NCBI RefSeq assembly: GCF_004801405.1
Contig: NZ_SSOB01000026.1
Location: 1-64,000, forward strand
Origin: Cohnella fermenti
GTDB taxonomy: Bacteria; Bacillota; Bacilli; Paenibacillales; Paenibacillaceae
Reading direction: 5' to 3'
Length of the DNA stretch: 64,000 nt
Made by a program: the position numbers and the translations under genes. Under the pieces are notes generated by a model, which saw only the letters and a list, made by a program, of their open reading frames with translations, ran no database searches and was not told the DNA's origin. Below are positions 1 through 8,714 of the stretch, in pieces; position 1 is the stretch's first letter; every line of letters begins with the position of its first letter.

Positions 1-140
1 GGGCTGCGGTACGGGTTCGGCTACGCCCTCCACCCGGTCACCTACTGGAAATTCACTTCGTTCCTTTTCAGTCGTCCGGATCAACTGGAAAAAGAACAAA
101 ATGATCTTACAAGTACGATTATACGAGCGGAGGAGAAGCA

Positions 141-2579
141 GTGGCTTTTATTTTGCGTTACAATGCCAATAATACCGGAGCGATCACGTTCACCGGCAAC
201 ACGCTGGGCTTAAGCCGCTCCGGCGACGAAGGAGTGCCGGGGACCCGCGATTATATCGGGGCGTTCACGACGGTAGATACGGCCATGCAATTCGGGAGCT
301 ATCCGCCCGGCACGACGGGCGACTTCTTACTGAACAGCGCAACCGCGTTCCTGCGGCTGCCCGAAGGCAGCGAGGTGCTGTACGCGGAGCTCGTGTGGGC
401 GGGAACATACCGCGTCAGCGGCGGGACGAACAATTACATCGACTATATCGACAAGTCGGTAGCGATGACGACGCCAGCCGCAGCGACCTTCGCCATCGCT
501 CCCGATCCTGCAACCGCCCAGCTCTCCTATCGGAATGCCACATACAATTACTTTCGCTCCGCGAACGTGACCGAGCAAGTCCGGAACGGCGGGGCCGGAC
601 CGTATACGGTAGGCGGAGTCGTCGGCAACATCGACCTGGGCAACAGCACCGCCAACAGCGCCGGATGGACGTTGTGCGTCGTCTATGACAACCCGGCATT
701 GCCCTTCCGCAATCTAAGCCTCAATGTAGGCATAGTAGAGATCGCCGTCGGCAGCGACCCTTCGGTCACAACGACGATCACCGGCTTCGCAACGCCGACC
801 GAAGGCCCGGTCAACGGCCGCATGGCGCTGTGCGCCCAGGACGGGGATGCCAACAAGACCGGCGATCAGGTGCTGTTCGGCCCGACCGAAGCCGACCTGA
901 TGAACCTGTCGGGGCCGAACAACTTCCTGAACAACTTCTTCGCCTCCCAGATCAACGACGACAGCGGCAACCTGGATACGTCAGGCACATTCGGCGATCG
1001 CAACCAGATCAACGGACAGCCGGGCACGCAGATTGTGGGCGGGCGGCAGAGCTGGGATATCACGAACGTGGATATCTCCCGGACGCTGGCGAACAACCAG
1101 ACGTCGGCCGTATTCCAGCTTCGCACGACCAACGACGGCTACTCGGTGCTTGCGATAGGCATCTATATCGACATCAACGCGCCGCTGATCGGCGTGTTGA
1201 AGAGCGTCGATGCCGAAGTTGCCGAGATTGGGCAAGTTCTGACCTATACGGTCATCATTACGAACAACGGCACCGTATCGGCGAACGCCATGTTCCTTCT
1301 TGACGGCTTGCCTAACGATACGGAATTCGTCGAAGGCAGCGTTACGGTAAACGGAAGCGGTGTTCCGGGGGACCCCGTTGCCGGAATCCCGCTCGGTACG
1401 CTGCCTCCCGGCGAATCCATCGTCGTGACGTATCGGGCGCTTGTCGTCTCGTTCCCGGAAGACGGACTTATCTCGAATCGGGCCGAGGTCGTCTTCCAAT
1501 ACCAGAGCGTGCCGGGCGGGGAGATCAACACCGGCGGCATCCCGTCCAACGCCGTCGTAACGCCCGTGCTGCCTCCCGATTACACCATCGCGATCGCGAA
1601 GACGGCGGACCGGACGACGGTCGCGCCCGGGGAGAGCATCCGCTATACCCTTACAGTGACGAACCTGTCCAACGCGCCGCTGACGAATGTCCGGGTGACC
1701 GATCCCGCGCTGCAGTTCGAGCAAGTGATTCCGTTCCTTCCTTCGGATGAGTCGCGGACATTCGAGGTGACGTCCGTTGTTCCCCTCGGCACCGCCGCGA
1801 ATACGAGACTCGTGAATACGGCGGACGCCGTCTCGGACCAAGTCGGCCCCGTGTCCGGAACGGCCATCGTGACAGTGCTGCCGGTGCCGGGCTTCGCCGT
1901 GCGGAAGACGGCGGACCGGACGACCGCCTTCCCGGGCGATACGATCGTCTATACGATCGCGGTGACGAATACCGGCAACGCGCCGTTAAACGACGTGCAC
2001 ATAACCGACTCGCTGCTGGGGCTCGTCGAGACGATTCCTTCGCTTCCGCAAGGGCAAGTCGTCCGTCTGCAGCACTCGTTCAGCGTGCCGCTGAACGCAG
2101 AGAACGGCTCGTCGATCTCCAACGTCGCGACGGTCGTCGCCGTCGACGTCCCGCCGCAAATCTCGATGAACGAGATAACGGTCGCCGCCCCTCTTATGGC
2201 TGCGAAATCCTCCTCCTCAGAGGAAGTGTCGCTCGACGGCCGCCTCTCCTTTACCATTATCGCAACGAACATCGGCCCGGTTCCGCTTCTCGACGTTGCC
2301 CTGGTCGATGTTCTGCCCGAGCCGTTGGAGTTTATCCCGGACACGCTCAAGGTGAACGGTCACGCGAAGCCGGGAGCCGTTCCCGACGGACTCGCGCTCG
2401 GAACGCTCCCTTCCGGCGCTGCGGTGCGGATCGTCTTCCAGGCACGGCTCCGAAGCATGCCCGCTGACGAGAGGATCGCGAATCAAGCCTCCGTCACCTT
2501 CCGGGTCGCGTTGTCCGGTCCGCTCTTCACCGTTCCCTCGAACACGGTGGAGATCCGGGTGACGGAAGAGGAGGAATAG
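141..2579 (+). CDS. DUF11-repeat surface protein, likely spore-associated
   Basis: An 812-residue protein starting at GTG 141 behind a GGAGGAGAAG Shine-Dalgarno. The N-terminal ~345 residues (opening MAFILRYNANNTGAITFTG) resemble the head domain of a Bacillus/Paenibacillus family of DUF11 proteins. Four DUF11 beta-sandwich repeats follow, at about residues 350-470, 487-580, 590-685 and 690-805, each opening with a K-[TS]-x-D/S segment and carrying a T-N-x-G/S core. There is no N-terminal signal peptide and no sorting or SLH motif. Secretion by Sec is therefore unlikely, which fits proteins made in the mother cell and deposited on the spore. The next gene is a collagen-like spore-surface type protein, which supports this role. 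The function beyond a structural or adhesive one is inference. Confidence 0.85.
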   Translation: MAFILRYNANNTGAITFTGNTLGLSRSGDEGVPGTRDYIGAFTTVDTAMQFGSYPPGTTGDFLLNSATAFLRLPEGSEVLYAELVWAGTYRVSGGTNNYIDYIDKSVAMTTPAAATFAIAPDPATAQLSYRNATYNYFRSANVTEQVRNGGAGPYTVGGVVGNIDLGNSTANSAGWTLCVVYDNPALPFRNLSLNVGIVEIAVGSDPSVTTTITGFATPTEGPVNGRMALCAQDGDANKTGDQVLFGPTEADLMNLSGPNNFLNNFFASQINDDSGNLDTSGTFGDRNQINGQPGTQIVGGRQSWDITNVDISRTLANNQTSAVFQLRTTNDGYSVLAIGIYIDINAPLIGVLKSVDAEVAEIGQVLTYTVIITNNGTVSANAMFLLDGLPNDTEFVEGSVTVNGSGVPGDPVAGIPLGTLPPGESIVVTYRALVVSFPEDGLISNRAEVVFQYQSVPGGEINTGGIPSNAVVTPVLPPDYTIAIAKTADRTTVAPGESIRYTLTVTNLSNAPLTNVRVTDPALQFEQVIPFLPSDESRTFEVTSVVPLGTAANTRLVNTADAVSDQVGPVSGTAIVTVLPVPGFAVRKTADRTTAFPGDTIVYTIAVTNTGNAPLNDVHITDSLLGLVETIPSLPQGQVVRLQHSFSVPLNAENGSSISNVATVVAVDVPPQISMNEITVAAPLMAAKSSSSEEVSLDGRLSFTIIATNIGPVPLLDVALVDVLPEPLEFIPDTLKVNGHAKPGAVPDGLALGTLPSGAAVRIVFQARLRSMPADERIANQASVTFRVALSGPLFTVPSNTVEIRVTEEEE

Positions 2580-2588
2580 ACGGGAGCA

Positions 2589-2622
2589 AGGCCGCAAGCC
2601 TCCGGCGCGAAGCTTGCGGCCT
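2589..2622 (+). terminator. hairpin after DUF11 gene
   Basis: An 11-bp perfect inverted repeat (2589-2599 with 2612-2622, core GGCCGCAAGC) begins ten bases after the stop of the DUF11 gene. The U-tract is poor (GCGCTGTTCCC follows), so it may act as an inefficient terminator or an mRNA-end stabiliser. Confidence 0.5.
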
Positions 2623-2745
2623 GCGCTGTTCCCGATGGCGGTCCGGATCGCTCGAAGCGCTCCTGCCTGCGCATGGACAAGCCTGTTTCCTTGCCTGGCG
2701 CGTTTGATTTATGCAATGCGCATGCTCTCCCGGGCGTACGAACGG

Positions 2746-2773
2746 ACCGATATGCCGCCGACTTCATACATTA
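2746..2773 (+). promoter_or_regulatory. sigma-E/sigma-K-like mother-cell promoter
   Basis: CATACATTA at 2765-2773 matches the -10 of mother-cell sigma factors (sigma-K CATAnnnTA, sigma-E CATACAnT). An AC at 2746-2747, 17 bases upstream, fits the minimal sigma-K -35. The site lies 40 bp before the start of the collagen-like gene, whose product type is spore-surface. The match is by eye and short, so it is suggestive only. Confidence 0.45.
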
Positions 2774-2812
2774 TTCCGGACAAGTTCTTTAGGTCGGGAG
2801 AGGAGGAACGGC

Positions 2813-4312
2813 ATGGCGTTCAACAATCTTATCGTGAACGGCGGCTTCGAGACCGGGGCGATCTCTCCCTGGGTTCAATCGAATGCCGTTGCCGCCAATT
2901 CGTATAGTCACACCGGTGTCTACAGCGCCATTCTGAATGGAACGACGACTTCGTTCCTGGCGCAGGTTGTCCCCGCTTCCCCGGGGGACTCCTTCGAATT
3001 CAACGCCGCACTCTCGAAGCTGACATCCGCCCCGGGGCCGAATGTCGTTGTCCGAGTGAACTTCCTGGACGCTTCGCTTGTTGTGATCGGCACGGGACTG
3101 GCGGTCGCGATATCGACCGACATTCCGCTTGTCTCGACGAGCAACTGGATACCCTTGATCTTCACGACGTCGATGGCTCCCGTTAATACCGCCTTCGCGA
3201 ATGTCTTCATTCAGACCCTCCCGGTCGTCGGCGGAGCCAGCCTGCTTGTGGACGACGTGTCGCTCGTCTCGGTGACGGGAGTCGGCACCGGCCCAACGGG
3301 GCCGACCGGACCCACAGGGCCGACCGGTCCGACTGGACCCACAGGGCTGACCGGTCCGACTGGACCCACAGGACCGACGGGACCAGATGGACCCGGACTC
3401 TTCCTGTGGGGCGAGGAGACCGTCGTCTGGGCCGACTCCGGCGCCGCCGGACCGGGCACCGGAACGCCGTCCGACCCTTGCAGCTCCTTGCAGGCTGCCG
3501 TTACCGCGGCGACGACGGGAGCTCTCGCCGCCACGTACGGAATGAGAGCGCGCATCATCATTCTGATTGCCGCGAATTCCGCCTTCGACGAGGACATCAC
3601 AATACCTCCGGCCCGGCATGTGCAACTGCTCGGCCTTGGCCCATGGGTTCTCGGCGATGCAGCGCTCGCCAACTTCGCTTCCACGACGCCGCGCAGCATC
3701 ATTATCCAGACCAATCAAGCGGCCGAGGATGTCTACTTGAATCAAGGCCCCGCCTTCAATGCCCGGCCGGTCACCGTTGTCGGCACATTCGACAATGGGA
3801 CGTCGATCGGAACGCATACCAATTACACTGACGGGGCCATTATTAGCGGAGATGTTATTTTCCAGAATACCGACTCGGTCGATCCCTTCACAACAATCGA
3901 ATTCCAGTTGCTGAACGCACGCGTGGTCGGAACCATCGCGCCCGATGCGGGGGACCCCCACCAGGGGATAACGAACACCTACCTGTACAACAGCCGAATC
4001 AACACGATGAACAATCCCGGCGGCCGAATCCAGCGAATGGTCGATTGCCACTCGAACGGAGCGATTGTCGTGGATGCTTACGCCATGATAACGAATTGCG
4101 CCCTGCAAGCCGATGTGACGGCGAATGCCGGAGATGTTCCGACCTTCGGAGACGCGCCCCCCATAGGGGTGTTCAACACCAGCTTCGGCGACGGAACGAA
4201 CGGGATCACCTGGACGGGAACGCTGAACCTGGACACCTCCTCCAACTACTTCTTCGTCGCGAGCGGATCTATCATGACAGGCACGAAGACCGTCCTTTAT
4301 AACATCACCTAG
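2813..4312 (+). CDS. Collagen-like protein with N-terminal NTTRR-F1-type domain
   Basis: A 499-residue protein from ATG 2813, chosen because GGAGAGGAGG lies 6-7 bases upstream and homologues start MAFNNLIVNGGFE. Residues 1-155 form a beta-sandwich head (GGFETG..SPWV, then a carbohydrate-module-like fold) that I recognise as the NTTRR-F1 type found before tandem repeats in spore-forming Bacilli. Residues about 157-194 are twelve Gly-X-Thr/Pro triplets (GPT type). The C-terminal 300 residues look like a beta-helical, trimer-type tip. There is no signal peptide. An exosporium or spore-coat filament role is inferred from this architecture and from the mother-cell-type promoter upstream. Confidence 0.85.
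   Translation: MAFNNLIVNGGFETGAISPWVQSNAVAANSYSHTGVYSAILNGTTTSFLAQVVPASPGDSFEFNAALSKLTSAPGPNVVVRVNFLDASLVVIGTGLAVAISTDIPLVSTSNWIPLIFTTSMAPVNTAFANVFIQTLPVVGGASLLVDDVSLVSVTGVGTGPTGPTGPTGPTGPTGPTGLTGPTGPTGPTGPDGPGLFLWGEETVVWADSGAAGPGTGTPSDPCSSLQAAVTAATTGALAATYGMRARIIILIAANSAFDEDITIPPARHVQLLGLGPWVLGDAALANFASTTPRSIIIQTNQAAEDVYLNQGPAFNARPVTVVGTFDNGTSIGTHTNYTDGAIISGDVIFQNTDSVDPFTTIEFQLLNARVVGTIAPDAGDPHQGITNTYLYNSRINTMNNPGGRIQRMVDCHSNGAIVVDAYAMITNCALQADVTANAGDVPTFGDAPPIGVFNTSFGDGTNGITWTGTLNLDTSSNYFFVASGSIMTGTKTVLYNIT
3284..3394 (+). repeat. Collagen-like GPT triplet repeat tract
   Basis: In-frame 9-bp repeat (variants of GGACCGACC / GGACCCACA) encoding consecutive Gly-Pro-Thr triplets with one GLT and a terminal GPD. 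Unit number is expected to vary between strains, as in other bacterial collagen-like genes. Confidence 0.9.
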
Positions 4313-4456
4313 CCGCGGAATCCGATATGGAATTCCTCCCGCCGGTACCGCTCGATTCGCAACATAGCGATATACTTGCACAACAAATCGGGCTGCCCGT
4401 TGACCTATAATGAGGGCATCAACCCATCCATTCGGATTAGGAGGCCCTTCATCGCT

Positions 4457-5590
4457 ATGAACTGGCAAACCGCAATCGAACAATCGATCCGCACGACCAA
4501 GGCCAACATCGCCCGCTTCGGCGACAAGTTCCCCATCGTAAGCGAGGACGGCGTTCACTATCACCTGCTCGACCAAGAATCCTGGACGGAAGGCTTCTGG
4601 ACCGGCATTCTGTGGCTGTCCTACGAGTACAACAAGGATTCGGCCATTCGCGAAGCGGCTGCGAAGAGCGTCGCCTCGTTCAAGAGCAGGCTGGAACGGA
4701 ATCAACAGTTGGATCATCACGACATCGGCTTCCTGTTCTCGCTCTCCGCCAAGGCGCAATGGATTCTGGAGCAGGACGAGCAAGCGAAGGCGATCGCGCT
4801 TGAAGCGGCGGACGTGCTCATGAAGCGCTGGCGGACGGACTCGCAGTTGCTCCAGGCATGGGGTCCCGAGGGAGATCCCGAGAACGGCGGACGGATCATC
4901 ATCGACTGCCTCATGAATCTCCCGCTGCTCTATTGGGCGGCCGAGCAGACCGGCAACCCGGAATATGCCGAGAGAGCCCGAATTCACGCGGACAAAAGCC
5001 GGCGGTTCCTCGTGCGGGGAGACGACTCCTCCTACCATACCTTCTACTTCGATCAGATGACGGGGGACGCCGTTCGCGGCGGCACGCACCAAGGCTTCCG
5101 GGACGGCTCCACCTGGACGCGCGGGCAAGCCTGGGGCATCTACGGCTTCGCCCTCGCCTACCGCTACTTCCGGGACCCGGTCTATCTGGAGACCTCGAAG
5201 CGGCTGGCCCGCTACTTCATCGCCCATCTGCCGGAAGATCATGTCGCCTACTGGGACTTCGATGTTCCGCAGAAGGAAGGAACGGAGCGGGACAGCTCCG
5301 CATCGGCCATCGCCGTCTGCGGCATTCTCGAGCTCCTGGAGCATCTGCCCGAAGGCGATCCGGAGCGTGAGGCGCTGCGCCGCTCGGTCGAACAGTCGAT
5401 GGAATCGCTGACGAACAACTACTTCACCGCCGGCGACGGGACCGAGGAAGGCTTCCTGCGCCACGGTTCCTATTCGGTGCGCAGCGGAGCGTCTCCGGAC
5501 GACTTCGTCATCTGGGGAGACTACTTCTACCTCGAAGCGCTGCTTCGTCTTCACCAAGGAGCGCCTGGGTACTGGTACGAACGCGGATAA
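4457..5590 (+). CDS. GH88 unsaturated glucuronyl hydrolase
   Basis: A cytoplasmic 377-residue enzyme removing the 4,5-unsaturated uronic acid left at the non-reducing end of oligosaccharides by polysaccharide lyases. It has the same length as the well-studied Bacillus sp. GL1 UGL. The two catalytic aspartates of that enzyme (D88, D149) correspond to D89 in HHDIGF and D150 in IIIDCLMNLP. Other conserved segments include the GSTWTRGQAW motif, and there is no signal peptide. Start ATG 4457 is preceded by AGGAGG. An upstream in-frame ATG lacks a ribosome site. In the same region are rhamnosidase-type enzymes, a secreted beta-helix protein and a sugar transporter, so it probably acts at the end of a rhamnose/uronate polymer pathway. 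Confidence 0.95.
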   Translation: MNWQTAIEQSIRTTKANIARFGDKFPIVSEDGVHYHLLDQESWTEGFWTGILWLSYEYNKDSAIREAAAKSVASFKSRLERNQQLDHHDIGFLFSLSAKAQWILEQDEQAKAIALEAADVLMKRWRTDSQLLQAWGPEGDPENGGRIIIDCLMNLPLLYWAAEQTGNPEYAERARIHADKSRRFLVRGDDSSYHTFYFDQMTGDAVRGGTHQGFRDGSTWTRGQAWGIYGFALAYRYFRDPVYLETSKRLARYFIAHLPEDHVAYWDFDVPQKEGTERDSSASAIAVCGILELLEHLPEGDPEREALRRSVEQSMESLTNNYFTAGDGTEEGFLRHGSYSVRSGASPDDFVIWGDYFYLEALLRLHQGAPGYWYERG

Positions 5591-5594
5591 CAGC

Positions 5595-5638
5595 AACAGG
5601 AAGCGGCGCGGGGATCGTTCCCTGCGCCGCTTCCTGTT
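5595..5638. terminator. Bidirectional terminator hairpin
   Basis: A 15-bp perfect stem (5595-5609, AACAGGAAGCGGCGC, with 5624-5638) plus an inner GGGA/TCCC extension sits between the convergent GH88 and glutathione peroxidase genes. It can serve both strands. Confidence 0.75.
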
Positions 5639-5649
5639 CGGCATTCCGT

Positions 5650-6192
5650 TTACAGCAGCACGTCGATAAGGGCCTCAAGCTCTCGCGGTTCCACGGGAGT
5701 CTCGAACCTCCCTCTGATCCGGCCTGCGCGGTCGATCAGGAACTTGGTGAAGTTCCACTTGATTCCGTCTCCCTCGTAAATCTCCGGATGCTTCTCCTTC
5801 AGGAATCGATCCATCCATGCGCCGCCCTCCGTTCGAAGATCGAATCCTCGGAACGGAGCCTCGGCAGTCAGGTATTGATAGAGCGGATGGGCGTCCCGTC
5901 CGCGAACCTGTATTTTCCCGAACAGCGGAAACTCCACTCCCTTGCTCGCACAAGCCCTCGCGATCTCCGAATTGTCCCCGGGCTCTCTTCCGTTGAATTG
6001 GTTGCAAGGGAAACCCAGAATCTCGAATTCCTTCCCTCTTCGCTTCCCGTAAAGATCCTGCAATCCTTCGAACTGGCGGGAATACGCGCACTGGCTGGCG
6101 GTATTGACGATGAGCAGCACCTTGCCCCGATAGCTCGACAGGTCCACTTGTGTGCCGCAGACGGCGGCGGCCCGGTAGTCATAAATGGACAG
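5650..6192 (-). CDS. Glutathione peroxidase family protein (CTG start likely)
   Basis: A thiol peroxidase of the GPx family (in Firmicutes usually thioredoxin-dependent). Hallmarks: NTASQC with the peroxidatic Cys35, GFPCNQF (Cys and Gln of the active site), and WNFTKFLID (Trp/Asn of the tetrad). The homologous N-terminus (SIYDYRA..) is encoded, but no ATG, GTG or TTG lies between the upstream in-frame TAG and Ser2. CTG at 6192 lies 8 bases after GAGGAGG, ideal spacing, and yields a 180-residue protein of normal size. The alternative GTG at 6147 would remove the first beta-strand. The ATG just after the ribosome site is in another frame. This is either a rare CTG start, an ATG-to-CTG change, or a sequencing error. 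Confidence 0.85.
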   Translation of the reverse strand: MSIYDYRAAAVCGTQVDLSSYRGKVLLIVNTASQCAYSRQFEGLQDLYGKRRGKEFEILGFPCNQFNGREPGDNSEIARACASKGVEFPLFGKIQVRGRDAHPLYQYLTAEAPFRGFDLRTEGGAWMDRFLKEKHPEIYEGDGIKWNFTKFLIDRAGRIRGRFETPVEPRELEALIDVLL

Positions 6193-6304
6193 AAGCCATT
6201 CCTCCTCTATTCCAATGCCGTGTCCTTCCTGTCCATCCTATTCTCTGCCTCCTTATAATTGAAATATATAATTCCTATCAATTATATAGACTCGACCAAT
6301 AAGC

Positions 6305-6336
6305 AAGAGAGGCGGAGGCCGGCCCTCCGCTCTCTT
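6305..6336 (-). terminator. Terminator of the GH78 gene
   Basis: A 13-bp stem with one bulged G (6305-6318 with 6324-6336, core GCGGAGG/CCTCCGC) and a five-base loop lies 30 bp beyond the stop of the GH78 gene on its coding strand. GCTTATTGG follows, so the U-tract is weak. Confidence 0.6.
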
Positions 6337-6365
6337 CCTCTCTGACTGGCCTCGGCTAACGCGGG

Positions 6366-8714
6366 TTAGAATCGGAAGTTCAGCTCCAGCTTGCCTCCTG
6401 CCGGAACGTCCCAGCCCTCCCCGTTCATGGTCGAGGCACTGTCGACTTGCTGATTCGCCGACGGCTGCAACCGCACACGGATCGCCCGATCGGTCGTCAG
6501 CTCGCAGCGCACCGATCCGTCCGCCTGCCGCGACCAGGCGATGCGAACGGCATCGGCGGCATCGCCCCCGAGCAGCGGCACCGTTCCCGCAGCGCGCTCC
6601 AGCGAACCCGGCTGCAGCAGCAACCGGAAGCAATTCGCCCCCCGCTCCGGCTCGGGCAGCAGGCCAAGCGCATAGCGCGACAGTTGCCATGTCGGCGCGG
6701 CTGACCACGCGTGGCAGTGGCTCCACCGGACATCGAACACCTCCGCCAGCGTCGTAAGCCCTTGATCGAGCATCCACCCCCAGCACGTCCGGTACTGCTC
6801 AAGCGCGAACTCCGCTTCTCCTGCCTCCCATAATGCTTGCAGGGAGAAATGGGCGAAGCTCGGCGTGATCAGCCGGTCGTTGTTCGCGCCCGGATGCGCC
6901 AGCCGCGGAGCGGCGGCATCGTTCGGGAAGCAACGAAGCATATGCGCCTTAACGAATGCAACGGCACAGTCGCGGTCGTCGCAGCAGCCGTTCAGAAGAC
7001 CGAGAACAGTCGCGTGATAACCGGGCTTGCGCGCCGAGATCGCATTGCCGCCTGCCAGAGGAACCGACTTCGCGAGCAAGCCGTCCTCGGTTCGATAGTG
7101 CTCGCAGATGACGCCCTGCAGCTCTGCGGCCTGCCGCTCTCGCTGCTCCGCAAGATCCCCTCGTCCAAGCTCCCGCTCCCAGTCGATCAAGTCTCTGAGC
7201 GCGTTCAGCAGCACTAAGTTCAAGCTGACATTGACTTCGCCGTCGCCGACAAGATGGCCCCAATCAAGGAAATCCCAAATATCGAGGCCTGCGATCCCGC
7301 GCGGCGTCCAATGGCGCCAGAAGTAATCGATTGTCCGCTCCGCCGTCTCCAGACCTTCATGGAGCAGCCGACGATCGCCCGTCAGACTAGCTTCGCGCAA
7401 GCAGCTCTGAACCCAGTAGAGCGAATAGGTCGTCAGATACGTATCCTGCCCCGGACATAACCCTGCCGCCGGCCCGTCTGCCCTCCTGCACGCAGAAGCT
7501 TGCTCAAGCGCGCGCCGAATGAGCGACGTATCGCCGAACGTCACGCCAAGCGCTTCGAGCCCGATGACCGCCGCATCCCCGATCCACTGGCCGCGTTCGC
7601 GCGTGGGCGTATCGATCAGCGCGTCTTCGCAGCAAGCGCGTACCGTATCCGCCCCCAGCTCCCAGATGCGGTTCAGCAGCGCATCATCGCTGTCGAAGGA
7701 ACCGAGCGGCCGGTCGTACAGCGTGCGCAGCTCCGCATCCGCATGGACGATTCGCGCGCCTGCCGTTCCCGCCGCGATGAACGCGATGTGGACTTCCATG
7801 AAGCGGAATCCGCGCGGAGAGAACGTGCGCAGCGTCTGCCTGCCGCCGCTCGCCACCCACCGGTCCAGATGGCACGATGAGCTCGCCGACAGCGGAATAA
7901 GCGGATATACCCGGCCATCCGTCAGCGATTCTGCATAGCCGGCTTCGATGATCGCGCCACGGGGAGCCTCTATGACGATGCGCGGGCGGTGGAGCCCGAT
8001 GCGGCCGAGGTCGAATCGCATCCAGATTCCGTCGGCCGGCAGCTCGGGACGCAAGTCGCGACTGAGAAATCTCACCGGCGGGTCGTCATCCTCGTAGCCG
8101 AACCGGTTGGCGTAGACGCCTTGGCCGATGACGACGGATGCAACGGGCAGTTGCAGACAATCGCGGATTTGCTTGGGAAGGGTGCGCGTCCCTTCGCCCA
8201 ACGGATGCCGAACGACGACGGGCTCGACAACAGCGGCGACGGCGTCGTCAAGCGGGCGGCTCAAGTCCGGCAGCCGGTTCGTGTCGCAGCATTCTGCCCA
8301 GCCGAGCTGGCCGTTGACCCGGCGCCCCAGATGCCGATAGGCGTCCAGCTCAAGCGCTCGCCAGCTCACCGTCAGCGAACCGGAATCGTCCGAGGCCTCG
8401 CATTGCAGAAAATGCGGAAGATCAGGGATGAACATCCGGTTGTCGATGCCGTAATGATGGACGACTGCGGACACCGTCTGCTCGCCGGCCTCAAGCATCG
8501 GCTCGTACGTGTCGTATTCCGGATGATCGACGGTGAAGCGGGCCGGCCCTTCGCCGATTTCTTCGCCGTTCATATAGAGTCGATATGGTCCGCAGGAGAA
8601 CAACCGGATCTTGCAGCGGCCGGCTTGATCCAGACGGAACCGCCCCTGGAACAGCACGTAGACGTTGACTTCGCGGGATAAGGCGGGATGCTGCAGGCAA
8701 GGTGCGTTAAGCAT
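6366..8714 (-). CDS. GH78 alpha-L-rhamnosidase-type enzyme
   Basis: A 782-residue protein without signal peptide, hence probably cytoplasmic. N-terminal beta-sandwich modules (about 1-330) include the YRLYMNGEEIGEGPAR segment typical of the rhamnosidase N-domain. The (alpha/alpha)6 catalytic domain follows with DTPTRERGQWIGDA (the family's general-acid region, CP-x-R-EQ-x-W-x-GD) and a C-terminal beta-domain. It probably hydrolyses terminal L-rhamnose from oligosaccharides. ATG 8714 overlaps the stop of the upstream GH106-like gene by 8 bases, so the two are translationally coupled. A TTG nine bases earlier is an alternative start. The exact glycosidic substrate cannot be read from sequence. 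Confidence 0.88.
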   Translation of the reverse strand: MLNAPCLQHPALSREVNVYVLFQGRFRLDQAGRCKIRLFSCGPYRLYMNGEEIGEGPARFTVDHPEYDTYEPMLEAGEQTVSAVVHHYGIDNRMFIPDLPHFLQCEASDDSGSLTVSWRALELDAYRHLGRRVNGQLGWAECCDTNRLPDLSRPLDDAVAAVVEPVVVRHPLGEGTRTLPKQIRDCLQLPVASVVIGQGVYANRFGYEDDDPPVRFLSRDLRPELPADGIWMRFDLGRIGLHRPRIVIEAPRGAIIEAGYAESLTDGRVYPLIPLSASSSCHLDRWVASGGRQTLRTFSPRGFRFMEVHIAFIAAGTAGARIVHADAELRTLYDRPLGSFDSDDALLNRIWELGADTVRACCEDALIDTPTRERGQWIGDAAVIGLEALGVTFGDTSLIRRALEQASACRRADGPAAGLCPGQDTYLTTYSLYWVQSCLREASLTGDRRLLHEGLETAERTIDYFWRHWTPRGIAGLDIWDFLDWGHLVGDGEVNVSLNLVLLNALRDLIDWERELGRGDLAEQRERQAAELQGVICEHYRTEDGLLAKSVPLAGGNAISARKPGYHATVLGLLNGCCDDRDCAVAFVKAHMLRCFPNDAAAPRLAHPGANNDRLITPSFAHFSLQALWEAGEAEFALEQYRTCWGWMLDQGLTTLAEVFDVRWSHCHAWSAAPTWQLSRYALGLLPEPERGANCFRLLLQPGSLERAAGTVPLLGGDAADAVRIAWSRQADGSVRCELTTDRAIRVRLQPSANQQVDSASTMNGEGWDVPAGGKLELNFRF

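Noticed and set aside
1..213. Frame open from the left edge (..GYALHPVTYWKFTSFLFSRPDQLEKEQ..) ending at 213
   Set aside because: It would overlap the DUF11 gene by 73 bases and shows no recognisable motif; it could be the tail of an upstream gene but cannot be supported.
4406..4411. TATAAT upstream of the GH88 gene
   Set aside because: No acceptable -35 at 16-18 bases; not called a promoter.
2789..5644. 951-codon open frame on the minus strand across the collagen-like and GH88 genes
   Set aside because: Arg/Gly/Val-rich shadow in high-GC DNA; both plus-strand genes have clear motifs and ribosome sites.
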